Source of the DNA: CAWBBA01 sp963741625
GTDB lineage: Bacteria > Desulfobacterota > Desulfomonilia > Desulfomonilales > Desulfomonilaceae
Reading direction: 5' to 3'
NCBI GenBank assembly: GCA_963741625.1
Contig: CAVUIT010000012.1
Span: 124,001-188,000 of the forward strand
DNA length: 64,000 nt
Part shown: piece by piece, positions 27,918 through 37,397 of the stretch
Position numbering within the stretch: the first letter of the stretch is position 1
Layout of the letters: every line of letters starts with the position of its first letter
Made by a program: the position numbers and the translations under genes
Notes under the pieces: generated by a model
Seen by the model: the letters and a program-made list of their open reading frames with translations, nothing else
What the model was told of the DNA's origin: nothing
Databases searched by the model: none

Positions 27918-28668
27918 CCATGATCTCCTTTGAGAGTGAAAGATAACTGATCGCTCCTCGAGATGTAATGTCGTACAAGACGACAGGCTTCCCAAAACTT
28001 GGCGCTTCCGAAAGCTTCACGTTTCGCGGTATTATTGTATCAAATACTTGAGATTGCAGATTTTTTCTCACATCCTCCACCACCTGGTGACTTAAATTAT
28101 TCCTGGGATCGAACATGGTGAGAAGAAATCCCTCTATGCCCAGGGATTGGTTGAAGTTTGACCGAACTCTGCGTATTGTCTGCAACAGGCTACCGACTCC
28201 CTCGAGGGCATAGTACTCACACTGTATAGGAATTAGCACCGAGTCCGCTGCGACCAACGCATTCAGAGTCAAAAATCCAAGCGACGGCGGGCAATCAATG
28301 AACACGTAGTCATAAGAGTGTCTTATTGACTCAATAGCGGTGAGCAACATTCTTTCCCGAGAGGGTAGCGAGATGAATTCCACCTCGGCTCCCGTAAGAT
28401 CCTGAGAAGAAGGCAACATGTCCAAGTATTCCAGGACCGTGCGCCTTACGATCTGTTGGTGACTCTCCTTTGATATGAGGAGTTCGTATACCGAGGGCTC
28501 CCCTTGGGAAAGCCGGATGCCCAGTCCGCTGGAGGCGTTGGCCTGGGGATCCAGATCAATCAGGAGTGTGCGTCGCTCAGAGAGCGCAAGACAGGACGCC
28601 AGATTTACCGAAGTGGTGGTCTTGCCGACCCCCCCCTTCTGATTACATACGCATATTACGCGTCCCAT
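27862..28668 (-). CDS. parA: Chromosome partitioning ATPase ParA
   Basis: A 268-residue ParA/MinD-type ATPase that moves ParB-parS complexes. The deviant Walker A CNQKGGVGKTTTSVNLA is at the start, Walker A' LIDLDPQANASSG at about 37, and DYVFIDCPPSLGFLTLNAL near 115. Length is usual. It overlaps parB by 56 bases at its 3' end, so both are made from one message. rsmG lies 220 bases upstream on the same strand. Confidence 0.96.
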   Translation of the reverse strand: MGRVICVCNQKGGVGKTTTSVNLASCLALSERRTLLIDLDPQANASSGLGIRLSQGEPSVYELLISKESHQQIVRRTVLEYLDMLPSSQDLTGAEVEFISLPSRERMLLTAIESIRHSYDYVFIDCPPSLGFLTLNALVAADSVLIPIQCEYYALEGVGSLLQTIRRVRSNFNQSLGIEGFLLTMFDPRNNLSHQVVEDVRKNLQSQVFDTIIPRNVKLSEAPSFGKPVVLYDITSRGAISYLSLSKEIMDVEGDGNRQEAYSIGARS

Positions 28669-28890
28669 TGCCTAGCACCTACTAGATATAGTATCAAGAA
28701 ATCTCGGATGACCCTCATATCATAAAATGATCCTGGTACCAACGCAAATCATCGGGCAGCGCATGAAAAACATCATAATGTTTATCTATTCCTAGAATTC
28801 CCATAGGACACGGAGCTGCGGCTGATCTCACCGGGAGAAAACCGACAATAGCGCCAGGCGACAAAGCCATGTAATATTAATGTGTTGGCA

Positions 28891-29553
28891 TCACGCGATT
28901 TTAGTGTAACGAAAAACCGAACGAAGCCTGTCGGAAAAAGGGAGAGAACCCTCCCAACGAAAAGATTCTCGAAAATGGTGCAAAGGAAATTCCCTCCCCA
29001 CGGATGCGGGGCCTGCCATTCGGACCAGTGAACCACCTGGAGCAAGCAAGTGGTGCAGAGTATCCATGAGGTGGGGATCTGACGCAAAGGCTCGCGAGAC
29101 CACGACATCAAATTGCTCTGGCAAAGAATTGTCCATAAAATCTTGCAGGAGGGAATTCAAGAAGCGAACCCCCGAAAAATTCAGTTCCCTGGCCACATGC
29201 TTCAAGAAGACAATTTTCTTTGGATTGCGATCGACCACACTCAGATTGATGGATTCTTCCGCGGAGCGCATGACAATGCCGGGAAAGCCGGCTCCGCTGC
29301 CGACATCGAGAACCCGAAGGGCAATACCTTGAGGAACAACCTTGAAAACGGTAAGGGAATCAAGGAAATGAAAGACGGCAATATCTCGTGGATCGCTCAA
29401 GGCGGTTAAATTTACACGGGAACCCCATTCCATCAGGAGTTCCATGTGCCGTATCATTTTGGAAACCGCTTCGTTCGTGACAGGAATTTCAAGAAGACGG
29501 CTACCCTGCCTGATAATTTCTGCAGGGTCAGGGGGTTGGGACTGTAGATTCAT
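28891..29553 (-). CDS. rsmG: 16S rRNA (guanine527-N7)-methyltransferase
   Basis: A 220-residue SAM methyltransferase modifying G527 of 16S rRNA. VNLTALSDPRDIAVFHFLDSL precedes the SAM-binding VLDVGSGAGFPGIV, and the catalytic-side motifs RNPKKIVFLKHVARELN and VVSRAFASDP follow. Usual length. Its start overlaps the cutA end by 26 bases. The rsmG-parA-parB order is typical for origin regions. The 220 bases to parA show no gene. Confidence 0.94.
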   Translation of the reverse strand: MNLQSQPPDPAEIIRQGSRLLEIPVTNEAVSKMIRHMELLMEWGSRVNLTALSDPRDIAVFHFLDSLTVFKVVPQGIALRVLDVGSGAGFPGIVMRSAEESINLSVVDRNPKKIVFLKHVARELNFSGVRFLNSLLQDFMDNSLPEQFDVVVSRAFASDPHLMDTLHHLLAPGGSLVRMAGPASVGREFPLHHFRESFRWEGSLPFSDRLRSVFRYTKIA

Positions 29554-29854
29554 TTATCCACTGGAGATATTCAGGAAGACCATGTTGAATGTCTACAGCT
29601 ATTATCTCCGGCACTTCATACGGGTGAAGCTCTTTTACAGCCGCCTGAAGCTCGTTGAATAAGGTGCGCCGAGTCTTTATGATCATCAACCTCTCTTTTT
29701 CGTCGCAAATTTGCCCCTTCCACGAGTAAATAGACTGTATTTCCGGTATGATATTCACACATGCCGCCAAATGCTTCTCCACCAAAATCCGTGCAATATT
29801 CGCGGCTTTAGCCGGATCGTCAATGGTAACAAGGCACACGATGTAGGGACCCAT
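29528..29854 (-). CDS. cutA: CutA-family divalent cation tolerance protein
   Basis: A 108-residue trimeric ferredoxin-fold protein. The start at 29854 has ggag eight bases upstream; the frame opens further left without support. Family motifs are HLAACVNIIPEIQSIYSWKG and HPYEVPEIIAVDI. Associated with copper tolerance in E. coli, though its general role is unclear. Translated just ahead of rsmG with overlap. Confidence 0.93.
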   Translation of the reverse strand: MGPYIVCLVTIDDPAKAANIARILVEKHLAACVNIIPEIQSIYSWKGQICDEKERLMIIKTRRTLFNELQAAVKELHPYEVPEIIAVDIQHGLPEYLQWINESTVPTP

Positions 29855-30119
29855 ATTCACTCCATATTGTGCTTTTTTGTTGACAAACCACAATACCTTG
29901 TATATGCTCCCCCCCAGTTATAGGATCGGGCATGGCCTCATCCCGGACAGAAACGGCAGAATCTTATCCTCTTCCTTCGAGAAACTCAAGCCGCACAGAC
30001 AGGGGTCAGGATTCCTTGGACATAATATTAACCTATTCCCATAAGTTAGAAGGGGGGCATAGATTATTGAGTTAGACCGATCCACTCGATTGCACGATGC
30101 GAAGAAGGGAGCCGGGGAA

Positions 30120-30650
30120 ATGTTTAAGATCGGAGATGTTGTTGTTTATCCGATACACGGAGTAGCGCGAATAACAGCCATAAAAAAGGAAAAAATCGGA
30201 GGCTCTGACCAGCTTTGCTACGTGTTGGAGGCCGAGTTGAACGCGGTGACGAAAAAGCCGGTGATTAAGCTGCCGGTCGACAAGGTACAATCTAATAACG
30301 TGAGAAAGATCGTCGCCGAGGAGGAAGTTCCTAAGGTTATTGAAATTCTAAAGAAAAGAGGGATGAAAACGGATTCTCAGACCTGGAATAGACGACATCG
30401 TGAATACCAGGAAAAAATGCGGAGTGGCAGCATTTTTCAGGCTGCAGAGGTATTTCGCGATTTAAGCCTGCTCAAAGAAAATAAAGACCTCTCTTATGGC
30501 GAACGCAGGCTCTTCGATCAAGCCAAGAATCTCCTTATCAAAGAACTGTCGATCGCAAAAAAGGCCGAAGAGCGAGAGATAGAACAGACTATCAGTACGA
30601 TCTTTAAGCGATCAACTCCTGCCGATTCCTTCGCTGAGGAAAGCGCCTGA
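30120..30650 (+). CDS. CarD/CdnL-type RNA polymerase-binding regulator
   Basis: A 176-residue protein that binds the beta subunit of RNA polymerase and stabilises open complexes, mainly at rRNA promoters. The Tudor-like N-terminal domain starts FKIGDVVVYPIHGVARI and extends to about residue 60; the rest is helical with the LSYGERRLFDQAKNLLIKEL block. The ATG at 30120 has gggag about eight bases upstream. Upstream 30000-30119 carries the promoter side but no clear boxes were identified. Confidence 0.9.
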   Translation: MFKIGDVVVYPIHGVARITAIKKEKIGGSDQLCYVLEAELNAVTKKPVIKLPVDKVQSNNVRKIVAEEEVPKVIEILKKRGMKTDSQTWNRRHREYQEKMRSGSIFQAAEVFRDLSLLKENKDLSYGERRLFDQAKNLLIKELSIAKKAEEREIEQTISTIFKRSTPADSFAEESA

Positions 30651-30702
30651 TCCCAAGTTTCTCGCCTTCTTTCTCTTGTCCAATTCGAAAGGACTCCTTT
30701 CA

Positions 30703-31687
30703 ATGCCGAGCAAGATGCTTTCCGCTATTCTTTTGATTCTTTGCACCTTTCTTTAGCGGCTTGATCGGACACTATGTTTTCTCAGACCTTCACTGGGTTG
30801 TGGCGGTTGCGATTGGCGGCCTGCTTCTAGGACTGGCGACTCTTTCGCTAATAAGACTGTGGCTGAAGCTTGATGTTGAACGCATAATCGGCGGAATGGT
30901 CGGAACGCTTGCCGGCGCACTACTCGGAATAATACTTAACTCGGGGATCTATAGAAGCATAGAAAGAGCAGAGATCGCCCTTCCCGTGTATGCGCTCATA
31001 ATGTCGATCCTTTGCATTGTTGGCCTGCAACTGGGAGCGTCAAAGGCGAAAGCGCTAAGAAAGAAGGCGGAAGTAAGATCGAATCCTGAGCAGAAGATCG
31101 TGGGGATCCTAGACACTTCGGTAATTATCGACGGGCGTATCGCGGATGTCTGCGAGACAGGTTTTCTGGACGGAGACCTCGTGATTCCCCAGTTCATACT
31201 GAAGGAGTTGCAGGCTATCGCGGACTCGTCGGAATCCACCAAAAGGACTCGGGGCCGACGAGGACTTGACATACTGAACAAGATTCGAAAACAGTCTTAC
31301 GTAAAGATAATAATTGATGATACTGACTATCCATCAATTAAAGAAGTGGACCAAAAACTGATCCAGATGGCCAAGGAAACGGGTTATGCGATACTGACTA
31401 ATGACTTCAACCTGAACAAAGTCGCTGAAGTGCATTCACTGCAAGTGCTGAACATCAATCAATTGGCTAATGCCCTCAAGCCAATTGTCCTTCCTGGCGA
31501 AACCATGAAAGTTCAAGTCTTGAAAGAAGGGAAGGAACCAGGTCAAGGGGTGGCGTATCTGGATGATGGAACCATGGTTGTCGTAGATAACGGAAGGAAG
31601 CTAATAGGAAAAAACGTCGAAGTGACCGTGACGAGCGTGTTACAAACTACCGCGGGGAGAATGATTTTCGCGGTTGTGAAAGCATGA
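30703..31687 (+). CDS. PIN/TRAM-domain membrane-anchored ribonuclease-like protein, frameshift near start
   Basis: The unbroken part (30761-31687, 308 residues from a TTG) has two or three N-terminal membrane helices, then a PIN domain (GILDTSVIIDGRIADVC, with acidic metal ligands; ILTNDFNLNKVA) and a TRAM domain at the end (VAYLDDGTMVVVDNGR). The family normally begins with one more membrane helix; an ATG at 30703 gives MLSAILLILCTFL in another frame, and removal of one T near 30753 joins it to SGLIGHYVF. So a one-base indel probably splits the true start. Related to YacL/PilT-type PIN proteins. Role in RNA turnover is inferred. Confidence 0.85.
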
Positions 31688-31718
31688 ACAAGGCGTCACT
31701 GTTGGCGCCCTGTTCATG
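31683..31718. terminator. Hairpin between convergent genes
   Basis: Arms catgaacaaggcg (31683-31695) and cgccctgttcatg (31706-31718) pair with one mismatch. It begins inside the PIN/TRAM stop region and lies before a gene on the opposite strand. No T-tract, so terminator function is uncertain. Confidence 0.5.
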
Positions 31719-31758
31719 GACAAACCTATATTACTTCTAGCAATTGCTCTAAAGACGC

Positions 31759-32484
31759 TCAGCCCTTTTTGCCGCCAGCCAAGAATTCCTTCCACAACTT
31801 GAACCCAGGCTCCGGAGGGGACCCAGCATCATTCCACCACTGTATGAAGTCTTTGTAAACAGTGAGAAATTCAGGCCAAGTTCCGTTCGGCGCGACACTC
31901 TTCTTCCAATCGGGATAGAGGTCATCACTGGCAAGCTGAAATTCATCCTGGCCAAAATCCGGGAAAGCCTTCTTGAAATTCTTGAGTTTTTCTTCCTTAC
32001 TCATTTCCGGAGCTTCCTTGGGCCGCGCGGCCTGTGGAGTTGCTACGGCAGGGGGTGCTTCCCTTTGGGGTTGCGCGGCTAGGCTTTCTTCCTTATGCAA
32101 ACCAGGAGGAAGAGCAGTTCCGGGCTCTATCGGTTCTCCAGGCGCCGAAACTGAGCCTGGCATATTCATGGGCACAGCATGAGAACCGGGACCGGGGGGC
32201 TCCATCATGGATAGAGCCTGCTGAGGCGGACCAATTTGGAGCTTGGCAACGACCCAACCCTGGCTCGGATCAAACTCCTGGATGCTGCCGAAAAACTTGT
32301 CTATCCGATAGGCTTTGCCTAGTCCCAGAGGACTGAGGTAGTGATACCTGTTCTCTAATCCGACTACTATCAATCCAAGGGCAACAATTGCTAGAAAGAT
32401 CCATGAATGCAGGTTTGTCCAGCCACCCGCGGATCTCTGGCCCCTTGGGTCGGGACGTCGCACATCATTATCATTGACGATCAT
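31759..32484 (-). CDS. Single-span membrane protein with Pro-rich linker
   Basis: A 241-residue protein starting at 32484, where ggagg lies eight bases upstream; the frame opens to 32553. A short basic cytoplasmic start is followed by one membrane helix (WIFLAIVALGLIVVGL, about residues 27-42), a Pro/Ala/Glu-rich linker (about 95-175) and a folded C-terminal part rich in Trp and Lys (KAFPDFGQDEFQLAS; FLTVYKDFIQWWNDAG). No known domain recognised. The layout suggests a membrane-tethered periplasmic domain. Confidence 0.65.
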   Translation of the reverse strand: MIVNDNDVRRPDPRGQRSAGGWTNLHSWIFLAIVALGLIVVGLENRYHYLSPLGLGKAYRIDKFFGSIQEFDPSQGWVVAKLQIGPPQQALSMMEPPGPGSHAVPMNMPGSVSAPGEPIEPGTALPPGLHKEESLAAQPQREAPPAVATPQAARPKEAPEMSKEEKLKNFKKAFPDFGQDEFQLASDDLYPDWKKSVAPNGTWPEFLTVYKDFIQWWNDAGSPPEPGFKLWKEFLAGGKKG

Positions 32485-32862
32485 CCCTTCAGCCTCCTTA
32501 GTTTTGATTGAAAATGCGAAGTGGACTCCGCAGACCTGGATTGAATATATCACATTTGATATTTTTTGTAAATAGCTTTAGATCGGTAACTTTTTCTGTA
32601 CCAAACATTGACGGACATACCTACCCGTTGCTTCCGATCCGGTGGTACGGACTGGCTCATGGTTCCACGGATGAATCCCGCGTTGCCGGGCGGGACACAG
32701 TTGTGGAACCAATGTTTCCGGATTTTTCATGTTTCGTTGTAGCTTGTTGGCTATGAGAGTCTGTATCAGGTGCGATGTGGGTGAGATGCTCCTAACAGAG
32801 GCGGGTTTGTACCTTAAGAAAAAAGTTCTTGCCAGAGATTAGAAATATGATAGGAAGAAGGC

Positions 32863-32880
32863 ACTTCTCAACATACCCTT
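32863..32880 (-). repeat. Dispersed motif, copy 2
   Basis: acttctcaacataccctt, identical over 18 bases to 34667-34684; reverse complement contains the 15-base motif of copy 1 at 9331. The two copies here flank the outer-membrane protein gene in the same orientation. Confidence 0.65.
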
Positions 32881-32892
32881 TCGTCTTCAGTG

Positions 32893-32945
32893 AAAAGCCC
32901 TGAAAGGGGCGGCTGATTTCAGCCGTTTTCGGGCTTTTCGTTTTT
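32893..32945. terminator. Long hairpin with T-run, terminator
   Basis: Outer arms aaaagccc (32893-32900) and gggctttt (32931-32938), inner arms cggctga/tcagccg, then cgttttt. It can end transcription of a rightward transcript and, being A-rich at the left, possibly of a leftward one. Confidence 0.7.
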
Positions 32946-33100
32946 CTGGAGATGAGGTAAAAAAGGAATGGCGCCGGCGGAGGGTTGCTTTTCTGACCCG
33001 TCATTCCCTGAGAGAGGACATTCAATCAAGGTAAGGGTCTCTAAAGCCCCGGATGTTTAGGACATTCAGTGCCGGCGCCATTCAAAGGGTTGCAAAGGAA

Positions 33101-34165
33101 TCAGAAGATCAGGCCTGCCTCTACAAATGCGCCTTCAAGGTAAGTGTCCAATCTGAGATCGGTCCTGTCCTCTTTGAAGTTTATGAACCTGTAACCACCC
33201 TTCGCGTAACCCCAGCGACCGGCGTTCATAGGGACGCTGAACTGCATCCCGGCCTGAAGATCCAGTGCAAAAGTACCATCAAGGTAGCCAAGCCCCACCC
33301 GGTTGTCGCAAGACAAGGTCCCCCCGTTGCAAAGTGTGCGAATGCACTTCTGAATCTCGATTTCAGACATCACCATGTTCCTGGTCCGGTCTATCCTGTC
33401 GCAACGACCGGCGCATATGGAGCTTGACACGTCCAGTCTCTGTTCGTTGAAAACCCAACTATTGTATATGGATACCGCGGCATTGCAGTTGAAGACGGGC
33501 TGATAGAGTAACCCAACCTTCTGATACGTGAAATTCCAATTAGTGTGGATGAAGGTCCCGGCCGGGAAGATCAATTGGCCAATATAGAGATCTCTCTTCG
33601 CGATTTGGCTCCCCTCAAGCTGTATGGGCATGATGGAGTAAAACAGCGCCCATGACGGTCTGAATTGATACCAGGCCGAGTATTCCAGAAGGGTCTGGTG
33701 AGAGGGCAGTCCCAGGTCGTCGTTAAAATCGATGTCGGTCGCGGGAATTCCAAATACGCTCGAAGGGGATCGAACCGTTCCCTTGACTCGGGCAAAGAAG
33801 ACCTGGGTGGCCAGTTGCCATTGGCCGGCCTTGCGCCTCGGAAGGATACATATGGGGCCGCAGGGTTCAACCGGGGCAGGCGCGCAGACCGGCCCCTTGC
33901 ATTTCACAATGGGTTTACCGAGTTGCGCGGCCCGAGAGGATCGCAATCCGGTTCTACGCCTGGCCGATGCCTGCACAAAGGAAGCAGGTTCCGATGAAAA
34001 GGATTCCGCAGTCCCCAAAATGCCTGGGGTTCCTGACGGATGTGTTTCATCGGTAGCGGGGTTGATGACTACGTTAATGAAGTTGTCAGATTGGTTTGCA
34101 AAGACAAGACAACTGACAATCAAAAAGGACAAACATACCAGTACTGTAAAAGGGCATCTTCTCAT
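33101..34165 (-). CDS. Outer-membrane beta-barrel-like protein
   Basis: A 354-residue exported protein. Start at 34165 (ggaagg five bases upstream). A signal peptide RRCPFTVLVCLSFLIVSCLVFA is followed by a low-complexity segment (about 30-110, Ser/Pro/Cys with CKGPVCAPAPVEPCGPICIL), then a barrel-like part with alternating hydrophobic strands, several Trp/Tyr/Phe (GQWQLATQVFFARVKG; YSAWYQFRPSWALFYSI) and a final aromatic residue (GLIF), the usual barrel end. Cys pairs in the linker and loops could form disulfides. No specific family assigned. Flanked by two copies of the 18-base repeat. Confidence 0.68.
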   Translation of the reverse strand: MRRCPFTVLVCLSFLIVSCLVFANQSDNFINVVINPATDETHPSGTPGILGTAESFSSEPASFVQASARRRTGLRSSRAAQLGKPIVKCKGPVCAPAPVEPCGPICILPRRKAGQWQLATQVFFARVKGTVRSPSSVFGIPATDIDFNDDLGLPSHQTLLEYSAWYQFRPSWALFYSIMPIQLEGSQIAKRDLYIGQLIFPAGTFIHTNWNFTYQKVGLLYQPVFNCNAAVSIYNSWVFNEQRLDVSSSICAGRCDRIDRTRNMVMSEIEIQKCIRTLCNGGTLSCDNRVGLGYLDGTFALDLQAGMQFSVPMNAGRWGYAKGGYRFINFKEDRTDLRLDTYLEGAFVEAGLIF

Positions 34166-34910
34166 TGAACCCTTCCTCCCAGCTCGAACTAACTGGGATC
34201 GCTTAAACATCTTTTGAGTGATACTTGTCAAGAAAAAATAGTGCGGTATTTCACTTATTTTGGCCATTTTTCCAGAAATCACTTCTTTAAATTAACATTT
34301 TGCTTTAAAAACGCATCACTATTTTAATTAGCTAAAGTATTACATATTATCCAATACATATTATATTAATATCACATCAATTTATCAGCAAATTGCGCAC
34401 GCGCAGCTCGACCCTTGCAACGGCAGGAGTCCGAAAAACACCCCCAACGCGCGCAAAATCCAACCAGGTTGTCCCCCCCTGCTCCCACTGACGAACGGTC
34501 ATGAGCCAGGAAGAAAATGACTATGAGAAGGCACTATCCACGGACTGCGCGCGTTCTCTGCTCGGAGAGGAGAACCTCAGGTTCGGGCTGAGGAGTTCTC
34601 CCGCGCGAGTGATCGTGGAAGTGTCTAAATTGGAAATTTTAGATAAAACGGATGGATAAAGGGATTACTTCTCAACATACCCTTCCTCCGAGTCAAAATA
34701 TCTGATTTCACTGAATTGCTCATGTCTCAAAAGAAGTCAAGAAAAAAGTACCATTAAATTTGAGTAAGTTAAAAGAAAAACCAATAAGTCAATTCATCGT
34801 TGTTCAAGCTTATTCTCATAACATACTGAAATGGAAGATAAAAGCCTGTGCTACCAAAAAAGTCGCGGCCCCTTGGATTACGTCCACGCCAATGGTATCT
34901 TGGCCCGAAG
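34166..34910. other. AT-rich then hairpin-rich spacer
   Basis: 34260-34400 is AT-rich and may hold the promoter of the outer-membrane protein gene. A hairpin pairs ggagaacctcag (34569-34580) with ctgaggagttctcc (34588-34601), enclosed by gcgcgcg/cgcgcg runs. Copy 3 of the dispersed motif follows. No gene seen. Confidence 0.5.
34667..34684 (-). repeat. Dispersed motif, copy 3
   Basis: acttctcaacataccctt, identical to 32863-32880. See copy 1 for the 15-base core. Confidence 0.65.
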
Positions 34911-35978
34911 ATGAAGACCTACCTGGAATACAAAGCAGGCCCTGCCATTCTTGAAATGATACGAGATGAAGGCCTGAAACCCGAAAGAGTACGCGTGTTT
35001 GCCGGACCCGCTGGAGGCCCCAAGTGGTTCGTATCTGTGGGATTCGACAAAGCATTGATGAAGAGCCGCTGGCTGGGGAGAGACGGCAATCGTGTCCTTC
35101 TGGCCGGGGCTTCCGCGGGCGCGTGGAGATGCCTGGCAATGGCGTGCCGGGACCCCCTGAGCGCGTACGAGAATTTAAGAATAGCCTATTCTCGGAACAT
35201 CTTTACAGCGCAGGACACTCCCGTGAGTGTAGGCGCTGCACTGCAGAAGAATGTGAACGATTTTATAGAAGACGGTGATGTTCCATATATTTTGGAACAC
35301 CCTGTTTATGATATAGCGGTCCACGCCGTAAGGAGTAAGGGGCCCGCGGCCTCGGGCAATCGCGTAATGCAGGGAAGCGCTCTGCTGGCTGCCGCGTTGA
35401 TGAACGCGGTTTCTCCGGTAGGCATGAGAGTCTTCTTTGAGAGGGTCGTCTTCTTTTGTGCGCAGGGGACCCCATCTTTTCTGGGGTCCTTCAAGGGCTC
35501 GACCGTTCAATTGAATAGGGAGAATTTTCGAATGGCCGCGCTGGCCACAGGATCTCTTCCGTACGTGGTGAGCGGAGTGCCGGACATCCCCGGAGCGCCG
35601 TCGGGGGTGTATAGGGATGGTGGGCTAATGGACTACCAGCTCAATCAGGATTATGATCCTCCCGAGGGAACGATAGCGCTCTTTTTCCACTATCAAGAGA
35701 GAATAGTTCCGGGATGGTTTGACAAGACTCTCAAGTGGAGGAGACCAGCGGAGAGGTCTCTCCGGCAGGTCCTGCAGGTATACCCGGGGGCGGATTTTGT
35801 GAAAATGCTGCCGGACAGCCGTTTGCCGGATCGAACCGATTTCACGATCTTCGTGAATGACCCCATGGAGAGAATCCGCAGATGGGATGAGGTCTCCCGA
35901 TTGAGCGAGATACTGGGTGACGAGTTCTTGGAAGCGGTGGAATCCAACCGGATCAGGGAGTTGGTGCGGCCGATTTGA
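34911..35978 (+). CDS. Patatin-like phospholipase
   Basis: A 355-residue acyl hydrolase from the ATG at 34911 (no strong ribosome site; the frame opens upstream). The oxyanion-hole region FAGPAGGPKWF, the nucleophile elbow GASAGAWR with Ser, and the Asp of YRDGGLMDY form the Ser-Asp dyad. GTPSFLGSFKGSTVQLN precedes the last block. Substrate unknown; patatins act on membrane lipids. Followed by the dCMP deaminase gene 52 bases on. Confidence 0.88.
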   Translation: MKTYLEYKAGPAILEMIRDEGLKPERVRVFAGPAGGPKWFVSVGFDKALMKSRWLGRDGNRVLLAGASAGAWRCLAMACRDPLSAYENLRIAYSRNIFTAQDTPVSVGAALQKNVNDFIEDGDVPYILEHPVYDIAVHAVRSKGPAASGNRVMQGSALLAAALMNAVSPVGMRVFFERVVFFCAQGTPSFLGSFKGSTVQLNRENFRMAALATGSLPYVVSGVPDIPGAPSGVYRDGGLMDYQLNQDYDPPEGTIALFFHYQERIVPGWFDKTLKWRRPAERSLRQVLQVYPGADFVKMLPDSRLPDRTDFTIFVNDPMERIRRWDEVSRLSEILGDEFLEAVESNRIRELVRPI

Positions 35979-36030
35979 AATGGAGCTATTCAGGCTCCTC
36001 CCTCCCGATTAATACAAAGGAAATCTCGAG

Positions 36031-36654
36031 ATGAACAGACCTTCCTGGCACGAATACTTCATGATGTTGGCTAAGCTCGTAAGCGCAAGATCAACGTGCA
36101 ATTCTCGCAAGATAGGTGCGGTCATTGTACGCAGCAACAGAATACTGGCCACGGGATACAACGGCGCGGTGCATGGGGCCTTGCACTGCATTGATCAGGG
36201 GCCGGAATTCTGCCTGAGGCGCTCCATCGGGGCCCATGATGCGGACAAGTACAACTACTGCATTTCGAGCCATGCAGAGGTAAACGCCATTGATCAGGCG
36301 GCTCGCTTTGGCATCCCTCTGGAAGGAGCAGTCCTTTATTGCACTCTCGAGCCGTGCAACTGGTGTTTCAAGCAACTGATCCAAGCCGGAATTAAGGAGA
36401 TATACTTTGAGGAATCCTATGATTCCCGGAACAAGGAATTCGATCTTTACTGGCGCCAAATCATGGAGTCTCACGAGAGCATTCGTGTTTTCAGGCAGAT
36501 TGACGTGTCCAAGGAAGCCTTGGAAATGGTAATGGGCGTACTGGCAGGATCATCCACTCGCAGAATGCCGGCGACTTCGCCGCAGGATCCCGCCGACCTA
36601 GACATGGGGGAGCTTGTGCGGGTACTGGATCGCGAACACTCAAAAAACCAGTGA
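36031..36654 (+). CDS. dCMP deaminase
   Basis: A 207-residue zinc enzyme that converts dCMP to dUMP for thymidylate synthesis (ComEB type). HAE in SSHAEVNAIDQAA is the catalytic motif and PCNWC in LEPCNWCFKQLIQAG supplies the Cys ligands; CLRR near residue 68 adds a further Cys seen in this family. The C-terminal 40 residues are an unconserved extension. Good ribosome site (aaggaaat...gag). Shares a four-base overlap region with the next gene's open frame. Confidence 0.9.
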   Translation: MNRPSWHEYFMMLAKLVSARSTCNSRKIGAVIVRSNRILATGYNGAVHGALHCIDQGPEFCLRRSIGAHDADKYNYCISSHAEVNAIDQAARFGIPLEGAVLYCTLEPCNWCFKQLIQAGIKEIYFEESYDSRNKEFDLYWRQIMESHESIRVFRQIDVSKEALEMVMGVLAGSSTRRMPATSPQDPADLDMGELVRVLDREHSKNQ

Positions 36655-36689
36655 AGGACCGACGTACAAGACCGGAGAGGAGGCGAGTG

Positions 36690-37367
36690 ATGAAAATTCT
36701 TGCGGTGGAGAGGTTTTCCGAAGATCAATTGATTGAGAGGCTCAGAGAAGTAACCATGCTGAAGGCTCCAGACGTCAAAGTCTACAGCCGGGCATTCATT
36801 TCTCTTGAAAAAATCTCACCGGCCAGTCTTTCTCCACCACAGAATTACATCCTAAGGGAAGAATTGAAAAAGGTCCGCGACTTGAAATGGTCTTTGGAGG
36901 AACACAAGGTGGATCTCTTCACGCTGAACGGGTTCGTCAGGCTGATACTGGAAGGTTCCGACGAGCCGGTAGATCTCCTGCCTCCCATCGTCGAGGAATC
37001 TATCGAGAGAGATGGTACCGTGCACTTGATCGTAAACGACGGAATGCACCGCGTGTACATGGCGCTCCGGGAATGGGTGATCCCCCAAGTGGTCCTTGTC
37101 AGAGGAATTCCAAAAGATCTGCCCTACTACGCGTACCCGGTTCCAGGTGGATGGCGAGCGGTTGAGGAACGGGATGATCTACCAGATGGATTTCTCAAGA
37201 AGTGGCACAGATTTCGAGACTTTCACGCATTCTATCGTAACTTCAATTCGGCTTTCCGCAATGTAGGGGGGCCGAGGCAGTTTTCTCAAAACGAAAAAAA
37301 GATAGACCAATTAACGGGGCAGGAGGAAAAGCCCCACCGGAAACTCATGGTGAAACAGGATAGCTGA
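36690..37367 (+). CDS. Unrecognised protein with ParB/Srx-like motif
   Basis: A 225-residue protein. The ATG at 36690 follows aggagg by six bases; the frame opens at a GTG overlapping the deaminase stop. The middle has HLIVNDGMHRVYMALREW, resembling the DG-x-HR motif of ParB/sulfiredoxin-fold proteins, followed by PYYAYPVPGGWRAVEERDD and an FxxFHAFYRNF block. Function unknown; position behind dCMP deaminase suggests nucleotide-linked work, but this is only context. The last 30 residues are basic. Confidence 0.6.
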   Translation: MKILAVERFSEDQLIERLREVTMLKAPDVKVYSRAFISLEKISPASLSPPQNYILREELKKVRDLKWSLEEHKVDLFTLNGFVRLILEGSDEPVDLLPPIVEESIERDGTVHLIVNDGMHRVYMALREWVIPQVVLVRGIPKDLPYYAYPVPGGWRAVEERDDLPDGFLKKWHRFRDFHAFYRNFNSAFRNVGGPRQFSQNEKKIDQLTGQEEKPHRKLMVKQDS

Positions 37368-37397
37368 AAGAAGGGGTCGTTGCATCACGTCCTACCA

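Larger units (their letters stand above)
32485..33100. other. Spacer with terminator and repeat motif
   Basis: No gene. Holds the terminator-like hairpin (32893-32938) and copy 2 of the dispersed motif (32863-32880). AT-rich at 32530-32600, the promoter side of the membrane protein gene on the minus strand. Confidence 0.5.

Noticed and set aside
27018..28668. parS site near parAB
   Set aside because: No sequence close to the tgtttcacgtgaaaca consensus was noticed.
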